The notes: generated by a model from the letters alone, not told the origin. A DNA stretch of 64,000 nt from Brachypodius melanocephalos (GCA_013398615.1 VZSR01003798.1:9671542-9735541); one strand, 5' to 3'; counted from the first letter of the stretch, positions 50,141 through 63,660 are shown. Program-made: numbers and translations.

Positions 50141-53100
50141 TCTTTCCTTTGTTAACCCTCTGTGCTATTCCTTTACACAATAATGCTAATGAAACAGGGC
50201 CAAACAAAAGCAATAGCTGGTGATCCTGTTGGGACCTGGGTGGTTGTGGCCATTCCTACTCTTCACCTGCAATCTAACATCTGCCTAAGCCATGAGCACT
50301 CCTCTCAAAGTCAGTCAAGCTGTCACAATGGCTTACAGGGGTGGAGTTTGAAAGCCAGGAAGCTGGACAAGGCAGATTGGTAAGGGCTTGTCTGTCTTCT
50401 CACAGTTTCAGGCTTCTTGTATTGTCAGTGCTTGGTACCTACTGCCAGGTTAAGTCTAACTGGTTAGGATTAATGTGTATTGAAGGTTACACCTCTGTTT
50501 TTACAGCCTTACAACTTTCCAAGGCACCTGTCTGCCACTGAATGTTTTCATGCGTGGTCTACAGCAAGTGTCACTCACTTGTTCATTAGTCCCTCCGAGT
50601 TCTTCATTGTGGCTGAGTGATTGAACCTTTCTAACTCACCAGGGCAAGGAGTAGATCTTATTTCCCTTTGTACCATGACACAGTGTTTGCCTTCAGTAAA
50701 TAATAATAGTGACACCTTGATCATTAATGGGCTGTTAGGTGTGCCTCATAAGACCGAAGCTGTACAAATTTATGTTTAGTACATCTGCTTAATCTTCCTA
50801 TGTGGCACTTGAACTTTTTTAACCAACCTGTAATCTCTGGTGTTGCAGCACCTGTGATCAAGACATTCCCTTGCTGAACATTTTAAGCAATAAGAATTCC
50901 AACACCAACAATTCAGGTAAAGCATCTTTTCTGATGGCATTAAGTATAAAATATTGAAACTGTTGTGACCTGCCTGTTTTGCATGGCTTGGAGGATTAGC
51001 AGAGTCTTTATTTGAATTGATAGTGATTAAAAAATGTTCCTTGACACAACAACTGTTATTCTCATGATTAAGAAAACCACTAATTGGGGAGTGGTGAACA
51101 GGAGCCAAACAAAAGCTGTTTGACTCCAGCTCTGCAGTTAGGATATGGCAGCAGTGCTCTGCTGTCTAACGTTTTTGCCCTTCCCCCGTATACCTCCAAA
51201 TATCTGAAATCATTGCCTGTTGTGAATAGTTAACTGTATGATCCATTACCTGCCAACAACAGTCACTGAGGCTGCAGGGGGTTGTGTAGGGTGTTTATAG
51301 CAGGGAGTTGGGTTTTTTGTTGCTCTTGTCATCTCTGCTGCTTTAATGCTAGAAATACGTTTGGCACGGACAGTGGGGCTGTAGGGCACCATGGCTCTGG
51401 GGAGTTCTTTGAACAGTTTTGTCCTGGGTGGTGTCCCACAGAGATGAGTTTTACTGTCGTAACCAAGGGAAAGCGTGAACCTACTAAAGGAACACAGTTG
51501 GTGATTGCAGTTCTCAAATTGCAAGGACGATGTTCTTGAGCAATTCTGTTTCTCTGTTGGAGAGTATTGGGAATGGTCAACAAATGGCCTTGACCTGTGG
51601 TGCCAATACCTGCTGTATGTCAGCCTTGTGTAATGGTAATTGAAACTCAAATCACTTGAGTTATAAATTAATTATGAACTATACCACTGAAAGCAGAGTA
51701 GGAAACCCTTTTCTTTACGTGAAAGGTGAATCAAGTGCTGGTTTGTTGCAGCATAGCAGGAGCCCAGGTGAGTGCCTGAAAGTTCAAAAAAATTATACAG
51801 AAGATGGCTGTGTCACTTTGAGTGTTGGAGGCCTGCTGAAGATTCCTGCAGCTTTGCCCAGGATTTATGCTCTAATAAGGGATGAAGCTTCAAATGTGCC
51901 TATCTGTGCTCTGGCAGTTTGGTGTATGGGGCTTTGGATCCCCTTCTGACACGTGCAGCCCTTTTTTGAATTTTGAGTACTGTGGCTAGATGGGCTTCTT
52001 GGGATGACACAGATGCAATTTATGAATAATTAATGGCATTTCAAAAATTCTGATTGTGCTGTCTGGGGAAATGGACTAACTACGGTTTTCTCCATTTAAA
52101 AGCAGAGAGATGTTTTTATGGTAAAACCCCAAACTGTATTTGCATATTCCTGTGCTCTGCTATCTCACATCTCTTGCTCCCTGTCAAAAACCAAGATCTT
52201 TCAGTAGTTTGCTCAGTAAGAAAGTGATTCCACATTATTTCCTACAGAGGTTTCTGTTGAAGTGGGCTGGCTGTAAAGAAGCAACAACTCCTTTACATTC
52301 AGTAACCATACCATTTTCTCTATCAGCATGGAGCATTTGACTCATGTGCCCTAGAAAATAACTCTTCACTCCCACTATGTGCTCATATACTGAGCTGAGA
52401 TCTAAACCTGACCTGCAGTTCTGGATGCAAACTCATGATCAAAATCCCTGGATGCGGGAGGTCAGTGTTTCAGCATCCTTACTCTCTGGGGTGAGAGTCC
52501 ACTATTTAAGGAGTAGTGTTGCAAATTCAAAACAGGTTAATGCTTTCTAAGGTCTACTGAAGTTACAAAAATACAGTACAAAAGAGCCTGTCTGCCTTAA
52601 ATAAAAGCTTATTATAGAGCTCAGTCTTGTTCCTATTAAACTCAGCAAGGGGATCGTGCTTCTAAATTTCACCCAGTCCAAGTCAGAGGCTCTTATAAGG
52701 AGGAAGAAAGTTTCAAGTGAAAAACTGAGATGCTCGTTTTCCAGCAAAAGCTGTAATACCATTCTTGCAGTAATGTAATGCAAGGGTACTCTTCAGGGAG
52801 CTTAGTTCATAAACAATACACAAATAGTGGTTCTGTCTACAGTTCTCTCTCACCCAGCACCTTGGACTGTACTGTGTTCTGGGCCTTAGGAAGCAGAAGG
52901 CAAATCCTCCACAGGACTTTACATTCCCCATGGCTGAGGGACTGGGTTTTCATTACAGTTAACAGCAGAGGGGATAACTAATAGATTAAGGCAGATCTGG
53001 GATTGTGAATGTGTAGCAAAATTTTGTGTGATTTAATTTTCTTAATTTGATATTTTCAGAATGTGCACAATCCAGAGGTGATTTGGTTGTAAAACTTGTA

Positions 53101-53267
53101 AATAGACTCACCTCCTCCTGTAATTATCAGAGTCTTCTGATCTGTCAGCATGCATAAACTGGGTATTTGTATGTACACAGGCATCCACCAAGCATAAAAC
53201 TTTCGAGAATTTTGGCTCCATTTATTAGTAACTTTTTGTTTCTTGTTTGTAATTCCCTATTTTCCAG

Positions 53268-53473
53268 TACTGGAAGCTGTGTTGCTGAACTCCCCTAGTA
53301 AAGGAGAAATGTCTCCTAGCAGTTGCTCTCTGGGGGGAGATTGTGATGAGGAGGCTGAGATTTCAGATTTCTGGAGAAACCTACCTCTGAAACCCATTTC
53401 TGACAGTGCCTCACTGTTGTGTAGCAGCACCCTTGGCTGCAGTGGCCCCCACTCATCCAGACTGCCCTGGCTT
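53268..53473 (+). CDS. Candidate internal coding exon, product unknown
   Basis: A 206-base segment is bounded by a pyrimidine-rich acceptor (ttccctattttccag, AG at 53266-53267) and a consensus donor GTGAGT at 53474. One frame is open throughout: it takes two bases of a split codon, then 68 codons, and ends exactly on a codon boundary. The peptide has an S/P-rich start (LLNSPSKGEMSPSS), an acidic patch (GDCDEEAEISDF), then NLPLKPISDSAS and a Ser-rich end, like a disordered phosphoprotein region. G+C is higher than in the flanks. I recognise no family. The opposite strand is also open across the interval, and no partner exon can be placed, so a chance combination remains quite possible. Confidence 0.25.
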
Positions 53474-55019
53474 GTGAGTAATTTTCTTGTTCTCCTTAGC
53501 TGCCCAGGGATTTGTTCAGTGCTGAAGATCATATATTGAACATACCCTAGAGAGCTGTTAGCCATACGGCTTCTCCACTAATTTTCATGGTGGCCCTCTG
53601 TCAGATCTCTGTATGTTGTGGAAAAACTCAGTGCCCTCTGAGTTCTAATTCAGGGATCATAAAGACCTAATGTCAATTTTCATAAAGGAGAGAGCAGCAA
53701 ATGATTCCTGGCTGTATTTTGCCTTTCTTTACCAGTCTATGAAGACAGGGTGGTTTATGAGTTTATTGTTATTTCAAATTACTTAGTTAGTTCTGCATAA
53801 CACTTTTTATGGGTATTTCACAACGTTTTTGGACATTCTCAGAGACAAATGAATATCAGGACTAAACTAAAGGAAGTGCTTTTCCCCAAGTTCCTTTCTA
53901 TAGAAATTAATGAAGTATTTTTTCTTGGAGTGAATTCTGGATGTGTTAATTTGCTGATCATCTTCACTAATAACCAGAGATTAACAGAGAAGTGTCAAGT
54001 GCAGTAACCCCAAGCCAGCAAGGAGAGATGGAGAACTCAGCCAGTGCTGTTTCTCTCGGCTCTGTTCCTCTTGTTGTGGAAGGGCTCTCTTCAGGCATTT
54101 ACTTGTCTGGTCAGTAGTTCTAGTAAATCCAGAGGGACTGTGTACTCATGCCACGGTTCCTCTGGGCACACATGCATAGCAATATTCCTGCCCTAGGTGC
54201 CTCTGAAAATGTTAGGTGTTACCTTCAGAAGATTGTTTCCCTCCCACATAGTCTCAGCTTTACCAAGGTTGGATCTCCTTCAAAGAGAGCAGCCTTCACA
54301 GTCCTAACAGGCTTTCATCCATGTGGCTTCTCTCTTTCCCCCTCCTCCTTCTGCTTTAGCTTCCTCTTGTTCACTTCTCTGCTCTGCAGCTTGCTTGGAT
54401 GCCTTGCTGCCTTGGGAGCTCAAAACTGAGGATTCTTTCAAGCTTTCTGTCCTAGCATGTAGCTGAATGCATTCAAAGGCTCCCAAATGTGACTGGCTGT
54501 GAGTGTGTTGCATGAGATGAGCTGAGGGCTGTACCTAAGCCACTTTCAACTCTCTCATAGTTTTCCCCATCCCTGCTGGCCACAGAAACCATACATCCTT
54601 TTCCTGGGAAGTAAGAAAAGAGCTCAAACACTTGCCCTGTGATTTCCTTCCTACTATTAAACAGATCCATCTCTATACATCTAATATAATTTTCTTTTGC
54701 AGCTAGTCGACTCTCTTGGTTGTGCTCTTTGCTGATCCAGTGGTTATTTTTGTTGCCTCTGTGGAGAGCTGCTCTCAGCACACCCAGAGCCAAGGCTCCT
54801 GACAGGCAGCACAATCCTGGAGTGCCTTGGCAAGCTGCCTGTGTCTGTCCTGCAGGCCCTGGGGGGACTCTCACACGTTTTGCCGCTTACTTTCCTCTTT
54901 CCTAGAGATCTAACGCAATTTTGCAGGCAGTCACTTGGAGCCATTATTTCCCTTTGCCCTGGAATATTTTTTTATTTATTTTTAGTAAACGTTTGTCAGT
55001 ATTTCTAACATTGCGCCTC

Positions 55020-55170
55020 CAGCAACGTGGCCTGGACCGAAGCCACGCAGCAGTCTGACAACCTGTTAGGCGAGTCTCCTATCAATTAGGCTGCAGCTGT
55101 CACTGGATCTATTCTCAGCCTCCTTGGTACGTGTTTGCAAATAACAGGGGCTGCTGTTTTGCAGCTCTTT
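55020..55170. promoter_or_regulatory. Motif-dense CpG-retaining block, possible conserved element
   Basis: About 150 bases keep several CpGs (gcgcc, aacgtgg, accgaag, cacgcag, aggcgag, tacgtg) in AT-rich surroundings. They contain a CAGCTG E-box, a CAATTA homeodomain-like core, an ACGTG core and a TGTTTGCAAAT forkhead/octamer-like overlap. This density is typical of distal enhancers, but conservation cannot be judged from one genome. Confidence 0.2.
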
Positions 55171-57235
55171 AGGTTTTTTTTTCCTCTACAGCCAGTCAAG
55201 AACATTTTGTCCCTAGAATTCCTCCTGTCTCCTTTGTTTTTGCTTTCTAATCATCCTCGCTTTATTCTCCTAAGGATGTATGCTTATGGAGGATATTATT
55301 ATAAGTAAAGTGTCCTCACTCTCTTTTACATTATGCACAAAACAGGGAAAACATCCCCCAAAGATACAAAAAAAGGAGTATCTTACTCAAGGCTATACCT
55401 TGATCCTTTAAATGTTTTCAGACTTTCTCCAAAGCATCCAGACTGCTTCTTACCTGTGGGGAGCTGCCATTTTGAGAGCCCATATTGCATGGAAGCTCTC
55501 CATGGGGGCTGCCTTGTTTCTGCTGATGTCTGAACTTTGAGGTGATAGTGTGCTTTATTATCAGGTTTGCCACAGCTGGAAATAGAGTGCCCAACAATGT
55601 ACAATCTGTTAAAATTTCCTCTTATACCTTCTGCAATTTACAGTTTTCTCTTCTCCTCTAAAATATAATGAAGATGGCTCTATAATTTTTTTTCCAGATG
55701 TTACACACTGCATGCTGGTACCTGATGCTAATTTTTCATCCAGCAATCGATGGAGTACAGCCCAGTTTGTATCAGATAGAGGAGCCATGCTTAGGCATAT
55801 AATTTCTTTTGTTTTGCTTCCATGGGAAATGGGAAATCGGAATTAGGTTGTTCAAGCAAAGCAAACACACTCAAGGCATTTCATCCTTGTGTTGATTGAA
55901 AGACACATTTTGATATAATTTCTTTCATAAGCCCAGCTCCATCTTTGCACAAACCCAGTAGAAAATGTTTGTTTCTCCTTCCTCTCAATTCATAGGCCCT
56001 AACAACAGGTCTCCAGCCAGCTTGCAGCTTGGAAGGCAGAACCAGCCCATCACAGGCAGATTGGAACAGTTGAGTTTAGATCAGCTCATGCTGAATTAGC
56101 TGAAATCCCCCTGCCTGCCTGGTGGGAAGCTAAGGACAGACAGAGCTTTTTTTCTGTGCCCACAAAATGGTGCACAATAATGCAAGAACCTTCCCCTGAC
56201 ATCACTCGATGTTTGCTCTGCAAGAATATCCATGAGGAGCCCACTTGGTGCTGTGGCTGAGCTGGCATTCAGAGCCATCTTGAAGCTCTTGTGTATAAAA
56301 TCATTCCCAAGTATCTGGGTGGCCCTGTGAAGCTCATAGGCACTGTAAGTGTTTGTACAGCCCTGCCTGGCAATGCTGTACCCAGGATAGGAAGGCTTCA
56401 GCAGGATTCAGCTGCTTTGGTGTCAGTTCACCAAGGCATGGGGCAGCTGGCTCCTCGGAGGGAGCCTGCAGAGCTCTGGGCAGCCACTCAGTACACAAAG
56501 AAGAGCGGCTTCTCTGGGAAAAAACAGTGAAATCAGAACACACAGAAGGTCTAGGCAGGGCACTGATGGATTGTCTAGTAGTGCATTGACACCTCAGAAA
56601 GAACTGAGAGCTTTTGTGATCATCTTCCTAGAAAAGGTGGCTCTAAATCCATTAGGAAGCCTCTATACAGGCTAGGATCTAGGCTCCAAAATCTGGTGGT
56701 TCATGAAATACTTGCTGGAGGAGCAGTGCAGACCTTTGGGCAATCTCTGGCTGAGACATTCAAGGTTTCTCAAGTACTTATTTAATGAAGAATGCATTTC
56801 ACATGTGTATAGCATTCCACATTGTTCCTGCTCAGCCACGGAACTTTCAACTCTTTGAAAGTGTAAGCATAGTTAGAACAAGCTGCCATCCTGCAGACAA
56901 AGCTTACTTGGCAAGAAGATGTAGTTTATGCAGTATTTATGTTCTCCTGGTAAACAAAGAAGTAAAATGCTTTACTTGTTAACATCAATTCTAAGGGAAA
57001 GCAAATGATGGCACTTGCTGTAATCATGTTCAGTGTGCTGAAGGTGTCTGTGTTTTTCACCTTTATTCTAAGCTCTTGTTTATAATTTGCTTCTTCTGTT
57101 TTAATAGTGTGTGACTGTTTCTGAGAATGCAGCGTACAACTTTGTTTCCAGACTATATTTAAGGAGAAGGGTTCTCTCTGGATTTTACAGTGATAATATT
57201 AAGTGCAGCAGGAACATTGGTTAAATAAGCAGGAG

Positions 57236-57470
57236 AGGCCGGAGCTGACTGGTTTGGTGTTCATTTCGTTGCCAGCTGCCATTGGAATAGTGTTCAGATT
57301 AACGTGATTACTCCTTGCAGTGGCTGCAAGTTCACAGACCAACTGTGCACTTGTATCAAAGTCATTAGAATGATTTTAGTCCAGGTTTCCTACCAGAATT
57401 ATTTATATAAAATGCAGTTGTAATTCTATACTGGCCATTTACACGTGAGGATTTCTATTTCAGGAACCTT
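57236..57470. promoter_or_regulatory. Low-degeneracy block, possible conserved non-coding element
   Basis: This block has complex, non-repetitive sequence with a retained CpG in ttcgttgcc, a CAGCTG E-box, an inverted CCAAT (CCATTGGAA) and an aacgtgattactcc stretch. It has no open frame. The call rests on texture only. Confidence 0.15.
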
Positions 57471-57654
57471 TGGAAATAGCCAGGATCTTCAACTGCACCC
57501 TTTCCAAAAGATACAAGATCCTTTTAACATTTAATGATGACTGAGAAGGTGCTTAAAAATAACTTAGAAGCACATTAGTGTGGTCTCCACCAGTTATAGG
57601 ACTAGACTTAACAGTTAAATTTTTGATTCTGTTTACTTTTCTTGTCCTTTCTTG

Positions 57655-57712
57655 CTTCATGACCTGAGGTGAATTGCCTGGTTTCTCTTGACAAATGAGA
57701 TTAATATTTATC
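57655..57712 (+). mobile_element. MIR/CORE-SINE-like tail fragment
   Basis: Contains catgacctgaggtgaattg, ctggtttctcttg and aaatgagattaatattt, in the order of the MIR tail 'atgaccttgggcaagtcac ... tttctctgtgcc ... aaaatgagaataat'. One inner block is deleted. Assigned by eye. Confidence 0.35.
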
Positions 57713-58739
57713 TATTGTCTATATTTACATTATTACCTTTAGGTGATGATAGGATCTGAATTCATCTTCTCTAAGGAAAGAACTGTAAAACCCTGTGGTT
57801 GTCAGGTAGTATAAAATATATCCTTCTACTTGACTGCACATGGTATTATCTGCTGTATAATTTGCTGGGTATCAAGCCCATTTCACATGCACAAGGTCCC
57901 TGGTTAATGATGGTATAAGTTCTTTTGGGAGGGATCATGCTCACATATAGATTTGTAAAATAGTCAATGTAACAGCAAGGTAATCTTGACTGTATCATTT
58001 ATGCTTTGCTAAAATTTATACAATATAGGTAATCAATTAGTCCAGTTCTCCTGAATGATGCTAAATGGAACATGAAGAGCTCATAATGGGCAGCAGTAAA
58101 TAGACATTTGCATGTACACAGGTACCCTGAGCAGTGAAAGGGGCATGCAGGAGACAAGGTACTGAACAAAACAGCTCTGCACAAAACCAGGCTTTCATTT
58201 AAAGGAAGAAAAATGTTGCTGAAAGCTGCAAGATTATTAGCATTACTATGCATGAGCAGTAGTCAAAAAAGGTGTTACAAGAGGAAGAGAGACATTATTC
58301 AAGTGTCTAAGAAGATGGACCATCATCAGCAGTGGAGAGAGAAAAGGCTTCTAAAGGAATAGCATAGCATTTCAAACATTAAATTATAAGGGGACTGAGG
58401 CTCTAAAAGGTATGTTGGAGTTTCTGCATTATTTATAATTTGAGATTGCCTTTCCCCCTAGATGCTTACGTTTTGTTCCTTTCATACAGAAGAGAAAAGT
58501 CCTTCTCATACTTCTCAGCTTCTGGCCACTGAACCAGCTCTAAGTTTAGGGATATAATTTACTCTAAGAAGGCATTGATTACCTGCAGTGCTGCATTGGG
58601 CTGAAGCTGCTTCTTGGAAAGATTGGAAAGTGAGGAAAATTTGGCTGCCATTACTCTGGAGCTTGGGAAGGTGGGCTTGCAATTCTATATTGTTGTGTAT
58701 TTTTATTGCATTCATATCTATGAATTCCAGGCACTGACA

Positions 58740-58800
58740 GGATTGCACAGTGCTGGGTGCTGTCCTTTCCCCAACAAAATTTAAGGTCTAGTGGACACCT
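58740..58800 (+). mobile_element. Third fragment of the 'ggtgctgtaca' ancient repeat
   Basis: Contains gcacagtgctgggtgctgtc, ccccaacaaaatttaaggtc and tagtggaca, matching the order 'tgctaggtgctgtaca ... ccccaaagagctt..gtcta..gacaa' seen in the fragments at 8.5 and 10.6 kb. Strongly diverged. Confidence 0.35.
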
Positions 58801-59753
58801 TTTTTGAACCTAGTGCACAGCTGCACTGACAGTGCAATCACTCAGAGTGCAGAAGCTTACCCTAGGAAAAAAACCTGCAAAAGTATACCTCGTATCAGTT
58901 GCCTGAGCAAAAGAAGCTGTATTGGCAAAAAATGAAGGGTTTTTTTTCCCCTTTTGCTCATATTATATCTGTGTCTACATTAGGACTTTTGCTGGCATAG
59001 CTGAAAAAAAAATCACACTGCTAGCTGACAGGGATATGCTGACAATTTTTTTAAATAGATGATGGATCAGTATGTGTTTCTGTATGTGGGGAAGGGGGAG
59101 GGGTGAACCCGATTTAAAATAGAAGTTTCTAAAATTGGTTTGCACAGATACCCTTTAAATGGCAAGTACTACTACCCTTGCCAACAACTTCGTGCTTCCC
59201 TGCCCTCCTGTCCTCCTCACCCAGGCTCAGAGTCCAGCCTGGTATTCTCCTTCCCTTGCACCTTGTCTGCTCCTCACCTTCACTGCAGGCAGGCACCTGC
59301 CCTGAGCCTCCATCCAGACCTCTGCCACCACCATTCCCTTGCTCCCTGAGCTGGGAGGTTCTTGCCTTCCTCCCAAGGCCTGTGCTGGGTTTGAGGGCTC
59401 TGGCTTTGCAAACAAACTGAGGTGCTCCATACACACTGTGCACTGCAAAATGCTTAATTTCCTTCAGCTAAACTGCAAATTAAGCGAGAGAGCCAAGAGA
59501 TTTCCATTTGAACATGAAGACAAAAATTTTCCAGAACATCTAGAGAATATTTGGAGGAAGAGATGGAGCTGTTGTAAGATCCCAGGTCTAGAGGGAACCC
59601 TTGAATGTTGGTTCTGTTGCTGCTTCTCCTGACCAGACAATTACTATGTTTACCTTGTTCCTTCACTCAGGTTGGTTGGTCCAAAAGACATATAAAGCTA
59701 TTTTATGTACCAGCTTCTGGGGAAGGAATTGATCCCAGAATTACTGAGGTCTT

Positions 59754-59822
59754 TCTGTGTCATCTTTGGGCAGAAGTTACTGCTTTGGTACCTCACATTC
59801 TCTCTCTATATAAAATGAGACT
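59754..59822 (+). mobile_element. MIR/CORE-SINE-like tail fragment
   Basis: Contains tctgtgtcatctttgggca, gaagttact, cctcacattctctct and tataaaatgagac, following the MIR tail 'tgtgtgaccttgggcaagttactt ... cctcagtttcctc..tataaaatgggg'. Spacing between blocks is preserved, which makes this the better of the MIR-like matches. Confidence 0.45.
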
Positions 59823-62800
59823 TCACAGACATGGGGTATGAACCTTAATTTGACCAAACTAGGGTGAGGTCCTATGGTAGCTGAGTCTGCAAGTGCAAGG
59901 AGTAGGAATTAGCTGATGATTAACACTCCTTTGGAAGCACAATTTTGTGAAAATAAGTTGCTAAATAACCTTCATATGGTGTGAGAGAGTGAGGGGTGGA
60001 AGGTAAGCATGCTCCTGAGCAGGTAGGTCCTTGAACCACTCGTGTCAGTATTTATAGCCAGCACCTCCAGAGTCCTTACTGATGGTTATTGCAGGTAATT
60101 CCTAGGTTATGTACCTGGAAATGAGGGATATGTAATAATTTTTTTATAAGAGCAGTTTTTAATTTTTTTTCTGAATATGAAAGTTTAAGCATTTAAATAG
60201 CTTTTAAATAAGTAACCCAAGCCCATTGGTATCAATTATTTGTTGAGAGTTTAAACTGACATTTCATAAGTATGTTAATTGATACTGCAATAACTTGCTA
60301 TAGGTATCTTCCTAAGTGCCAATTATCTGCCTCAACATTCCCCACAATTTAAGTTTGTTAGTAAGAAGCTAATTATACTAGTTTATTGCTGATGGAATTA
60401 CATGAAGAGTAGATTTCACTCTTACATACTTATTAGACCTCAGTAAGTGATCCTTAGCAGTCTGTTGCTATTCAATTAACAAGTAATAACTTACTTAATG
60501 AATCTAATTGAAATGCTTATTTCAGTCAGGCACCTCATATAAAGCCCTTTACTTTGAGCACTTTCCTGAGTGCTAGGTCTGTTTACTTAACGAGAACTAA
60601 ATGGGGCCACTGAGGAGAACTCAGACTGTGAGGAGAACTGAACCAGTGTTAGTCAATTCCTGCCAAACATGACCAGAAGGATCTGCCAGGTGATTTCTGT
60701 TTTACTGATATATCACAGAAACAAACCAAGACTTCTGTATCTCTGAGGATTTAAATCCACAGAGAGGATTCTGCAGCATGAAATTCTCGGAACACATCCT
60801 CCTGCAGTGGATGTAAACAACACTGGCTGCTCTGCTGGGAGCTGCACAGCCCAGCTCTGCTGCTCTGCATGCATGCTGTCATTGAGTCCTTGTTCCAGTT
60901 CAACACTCCTGAAAACTCACTCCTTTTCCCTGGGAGCCTGCACGTTTGGTGTGAGATTGATAGAAGTATGATGATGGGTACATTTAATGATCTAAAGCTG
61001 TTGGTATAATTACAGCCCAAAAGAGGATACAGCTGAAAGGTTTTATGCTGTTCCATGTCCTTCAGCGAGACTGACACTAAGTCATGGTGAATTTAATCTT
61101 AGCTCACAAGCATGACCTGCACTGAACTGTCTTGAGTGGCCACTCCTGGGGTGAGCAAAATGCAGTTCCTGTGTAGAGACAGGTCCCAGGGGGTGTGTGC
61201 AGGGTGTTGGGCTGCACACACCATGCCTGGTGAGCTTCTAGGTGGGAGTCTCCTTCATGGGAAGGGCAGAATTCAACTGGGATTTTACAGTCTAGGAAAG
61301 AAACACCTGCTGTGCTCATTTATGGCATGAGAAGAGCTAACAATGGTTGACTTCTGAAGCTATTTTTTGCTTTAGGATTAAAAGTGTTCTTTCTTCTGTA
61401 ATGAGGATTTAACAGACAAGACTTGTGTTTGCGGATAAATGCCAGGAAATCTTCCCAAGCAGTGCTAACAAATTATGCCATTTGGCAATATTAGTGTATG
61501 GGCAGTAACCTTTTCTCAAGAATTTTTAGCAGATAGATTTAGTGTCAAAAAACCCCATAAAAGCTGAAATATCTTCTCCAGTATATCAGGTTTGTTACCA
61601 ACCTTTTAATATATGCCTTCTACTCATTGAATTGAAAGACCTTATTGATCTCTTTGCAGCTGAACTGATTATTGGGGTAAGAGAGAGACTTCCTGAAAGA
61701 AGCCAAGAGAAATTATTCATTTAACATATTCTCATTTTAGTAAACTTCCATTTAACCTCCAGGGTTAATTAAAAAAAAAAAATGCTGGTTGGCTGGCATA
61801 AATTTATTAAATCAGACAGAAACTGAGTTCAGGCTAGTACATTTAATGTCAATGTTTGTAATAATCTTAGGGGGAAAAGAATTCACATAGACTTATTAGT
61901 ATTCCAGAATTGCTTTATTTTAAAACAACAGCCATAACAGCAGAACAACCCAGAGAGGAAAGTGGCCCCCAAAATGGAAACGGATTCTGTAACCTTGGAT
62001 AATAGAGAAATTCTTAAAAACAGTATTAGGACTGTGTAGGTCTGTGGTTATTGGTTGAAATTCTGTTGTCATCAAGAGCCATTAGCTGGTTGGTGTCTGT
62101 AGGGCTGGGATTAGGGGATTTGGTGTGTTGTCCAGTGATGCCATGAGTCTTCCCCATGCCAGGGTGAATGTTGCACATCAGAGCTGGTGTCTTTGTAAAT
62201 GTCTGAATAGAGAGCAAGGATTAAATAGGCCTAACAGCTGAGGGGATTTCCAAAGGCATGAGTGGCATTTAGACACGGATCCTCTGCTGGTTTCCGTTGG
62301 TTTTCCAAACTCGCTTTCAGACCCCTGGTTTGGGTCTGTCATCCCACTGCTCTTCCTGACCCTGTAACAGGCAAGCTACTTACAGGTGTTTGATGGAGAT
62401 TTGGGGAAATTTTCAGAGAGACAAATGTCAATACCTGAGTTACACTGATGCAAGGGAGAAGCCCATGTTTGACAGGAAAGAGTTAATAGGGAACCATCCT
62501 GGAGAAGATTCTTGTTGTTCATGCTGTGACAACCTCGGAGGTGAGACTTGGTGGCATAACAAAGGTGCAATCTGCCATGTTGAAGCTGTCTTCTTCTGAT
62601 CCTGGCTTTACTTTGCATCTGAAGCAGAGGGGAGTGGAGTTGGAGTATCCTATGAAGCAGCATTCTGGAGAGAAGCCTCCACTGGAAGGACTTTATGAAT
62701 AAACAAAAAACTACTAAAATACTAAAGTGCAGCTTCATGACAGGTTAGTAATTGTTCTGTGCGAAACAAGTTAGACTGTTACAGAGAACACAAGGAGGAG

Positions 62801-63660
62801 TGTAAAAGGTCCAGAACTAGACTTAGATAGGAACTGCTGACATTGTTAGCTGGGTGGCATTTGTGCAAGATTTTATTAGAAGCCAACATCATAAAGCTGT
62901 CCATTCTGTCAACCAGTTTCAGGACAAACATTTTCTCCTCCCTCCTTGCCATCAAACTGAGATGACAAGTTTCTAAATAGTTTTCTTCTGAAATGTGACA
63001 AAAAGTATATTTCTGACAACTGATCCTGCTTTGTGTCCTATGTGATATTTTGTCCCTCCTGGTCTAGAGTACCTTTTGTAGTTAGAACCTTTTGAGGCAT
63101 ATCCCCTCCCTCAGAGTATGGGGAGCAATTCTACCTGGAGTTTTGCTCTTGTGGAAGAGCAAATCCAGTCTTTTACCAAGTACTGCGGTTTAACTGAAGC
63201 AGCAGGAACTAGCAAGGAATGCTTGTAATATGGAACGTATCATGTATAGTAAAATGTCATTTTCAAGTACTTTCTGAACTCTCATCCCAGTAATGAAGCA
63301 GCTCTGAAATATCACATGACTTCCTCAGTGTGTTGCACTCTGTATAACCTTGCCTTTGATCGTGATGTCATTTCAGATGAAAGACTGGCAGGGAGAGCGG
63401 TGTGCTGTGCATTAGGATCCTCAGATATCCTCTGGGATCTCAGCAGAGAAGGACTGTGAGATGTGCACTCTGTGCTTGTCAAAGAGAAGTAAGTGCTGCA
63501 ATAAAAAGAGTAGTTGGATATCTAAACTCCCCTCAGTCTGGGTAGAAAACTTCACCTGTCTGCAAGAAGACCTGCCTAATCTGAAAGTTCTAGAAAGGGT
63601 TTTAAGGATGAATAATCATTTTTACTGTCATTCCATCCAAAGTCCTAGCTCAGATCAGTG

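Larger units (their letters stand above)
49191..53267. other. Non-coding spacer
   Basis: No supported gene. A minus-strand frame of 134 codons (51246-51650) overlaps an 85-codon plus-strand frame, and neither has a recognisable domain. A plus-strand frame at 51656-51949 contains a strong CAG/GTGAGT donor-like site at 51766, but the only nearby acceptor would leave a 16-base exon. A MIR-like piece lies at 50060-50140. Confidence 0.7.
53474..63660. other. Non-coding spacer
   Basis: No recognised gene. The GC-richer block 54300-54900 carries a 133-codon minus-strand frame (54473-54874) without a known domain. The block 59150-59420 is rich in CCT/CTG and open on both strands. Two motif-dense, CpG-retaining blocks (55020-55170 and 57236-57470), MIR-like pieces and a third fragment of the 'ggtgctgtaca' repeat are listed separately. 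A 12-A run lies at 61771-61782. Confidence 0.7.

Noticed and set aside
51246..51650. 134-codon minus-strand frame
   Set aside because: No domain recognised, overlapped by frames of 84-85 codons on both strands, and no promoter, splice site or poly-A context.
51674..51766. ATG-initiated frame ending at a perfect CCCAG/GTGAGT donor
   Set aside because: The start context is poor, no promoter is visible and the frame runs on past the donor, so a first coding exon cannot be argued.
54473..54874. 133-codon minus-strand frame
   Set aside because: The composition looks fairly protein-like, but I recognise no family and the start lies in GC-rich sequence open on both strands.
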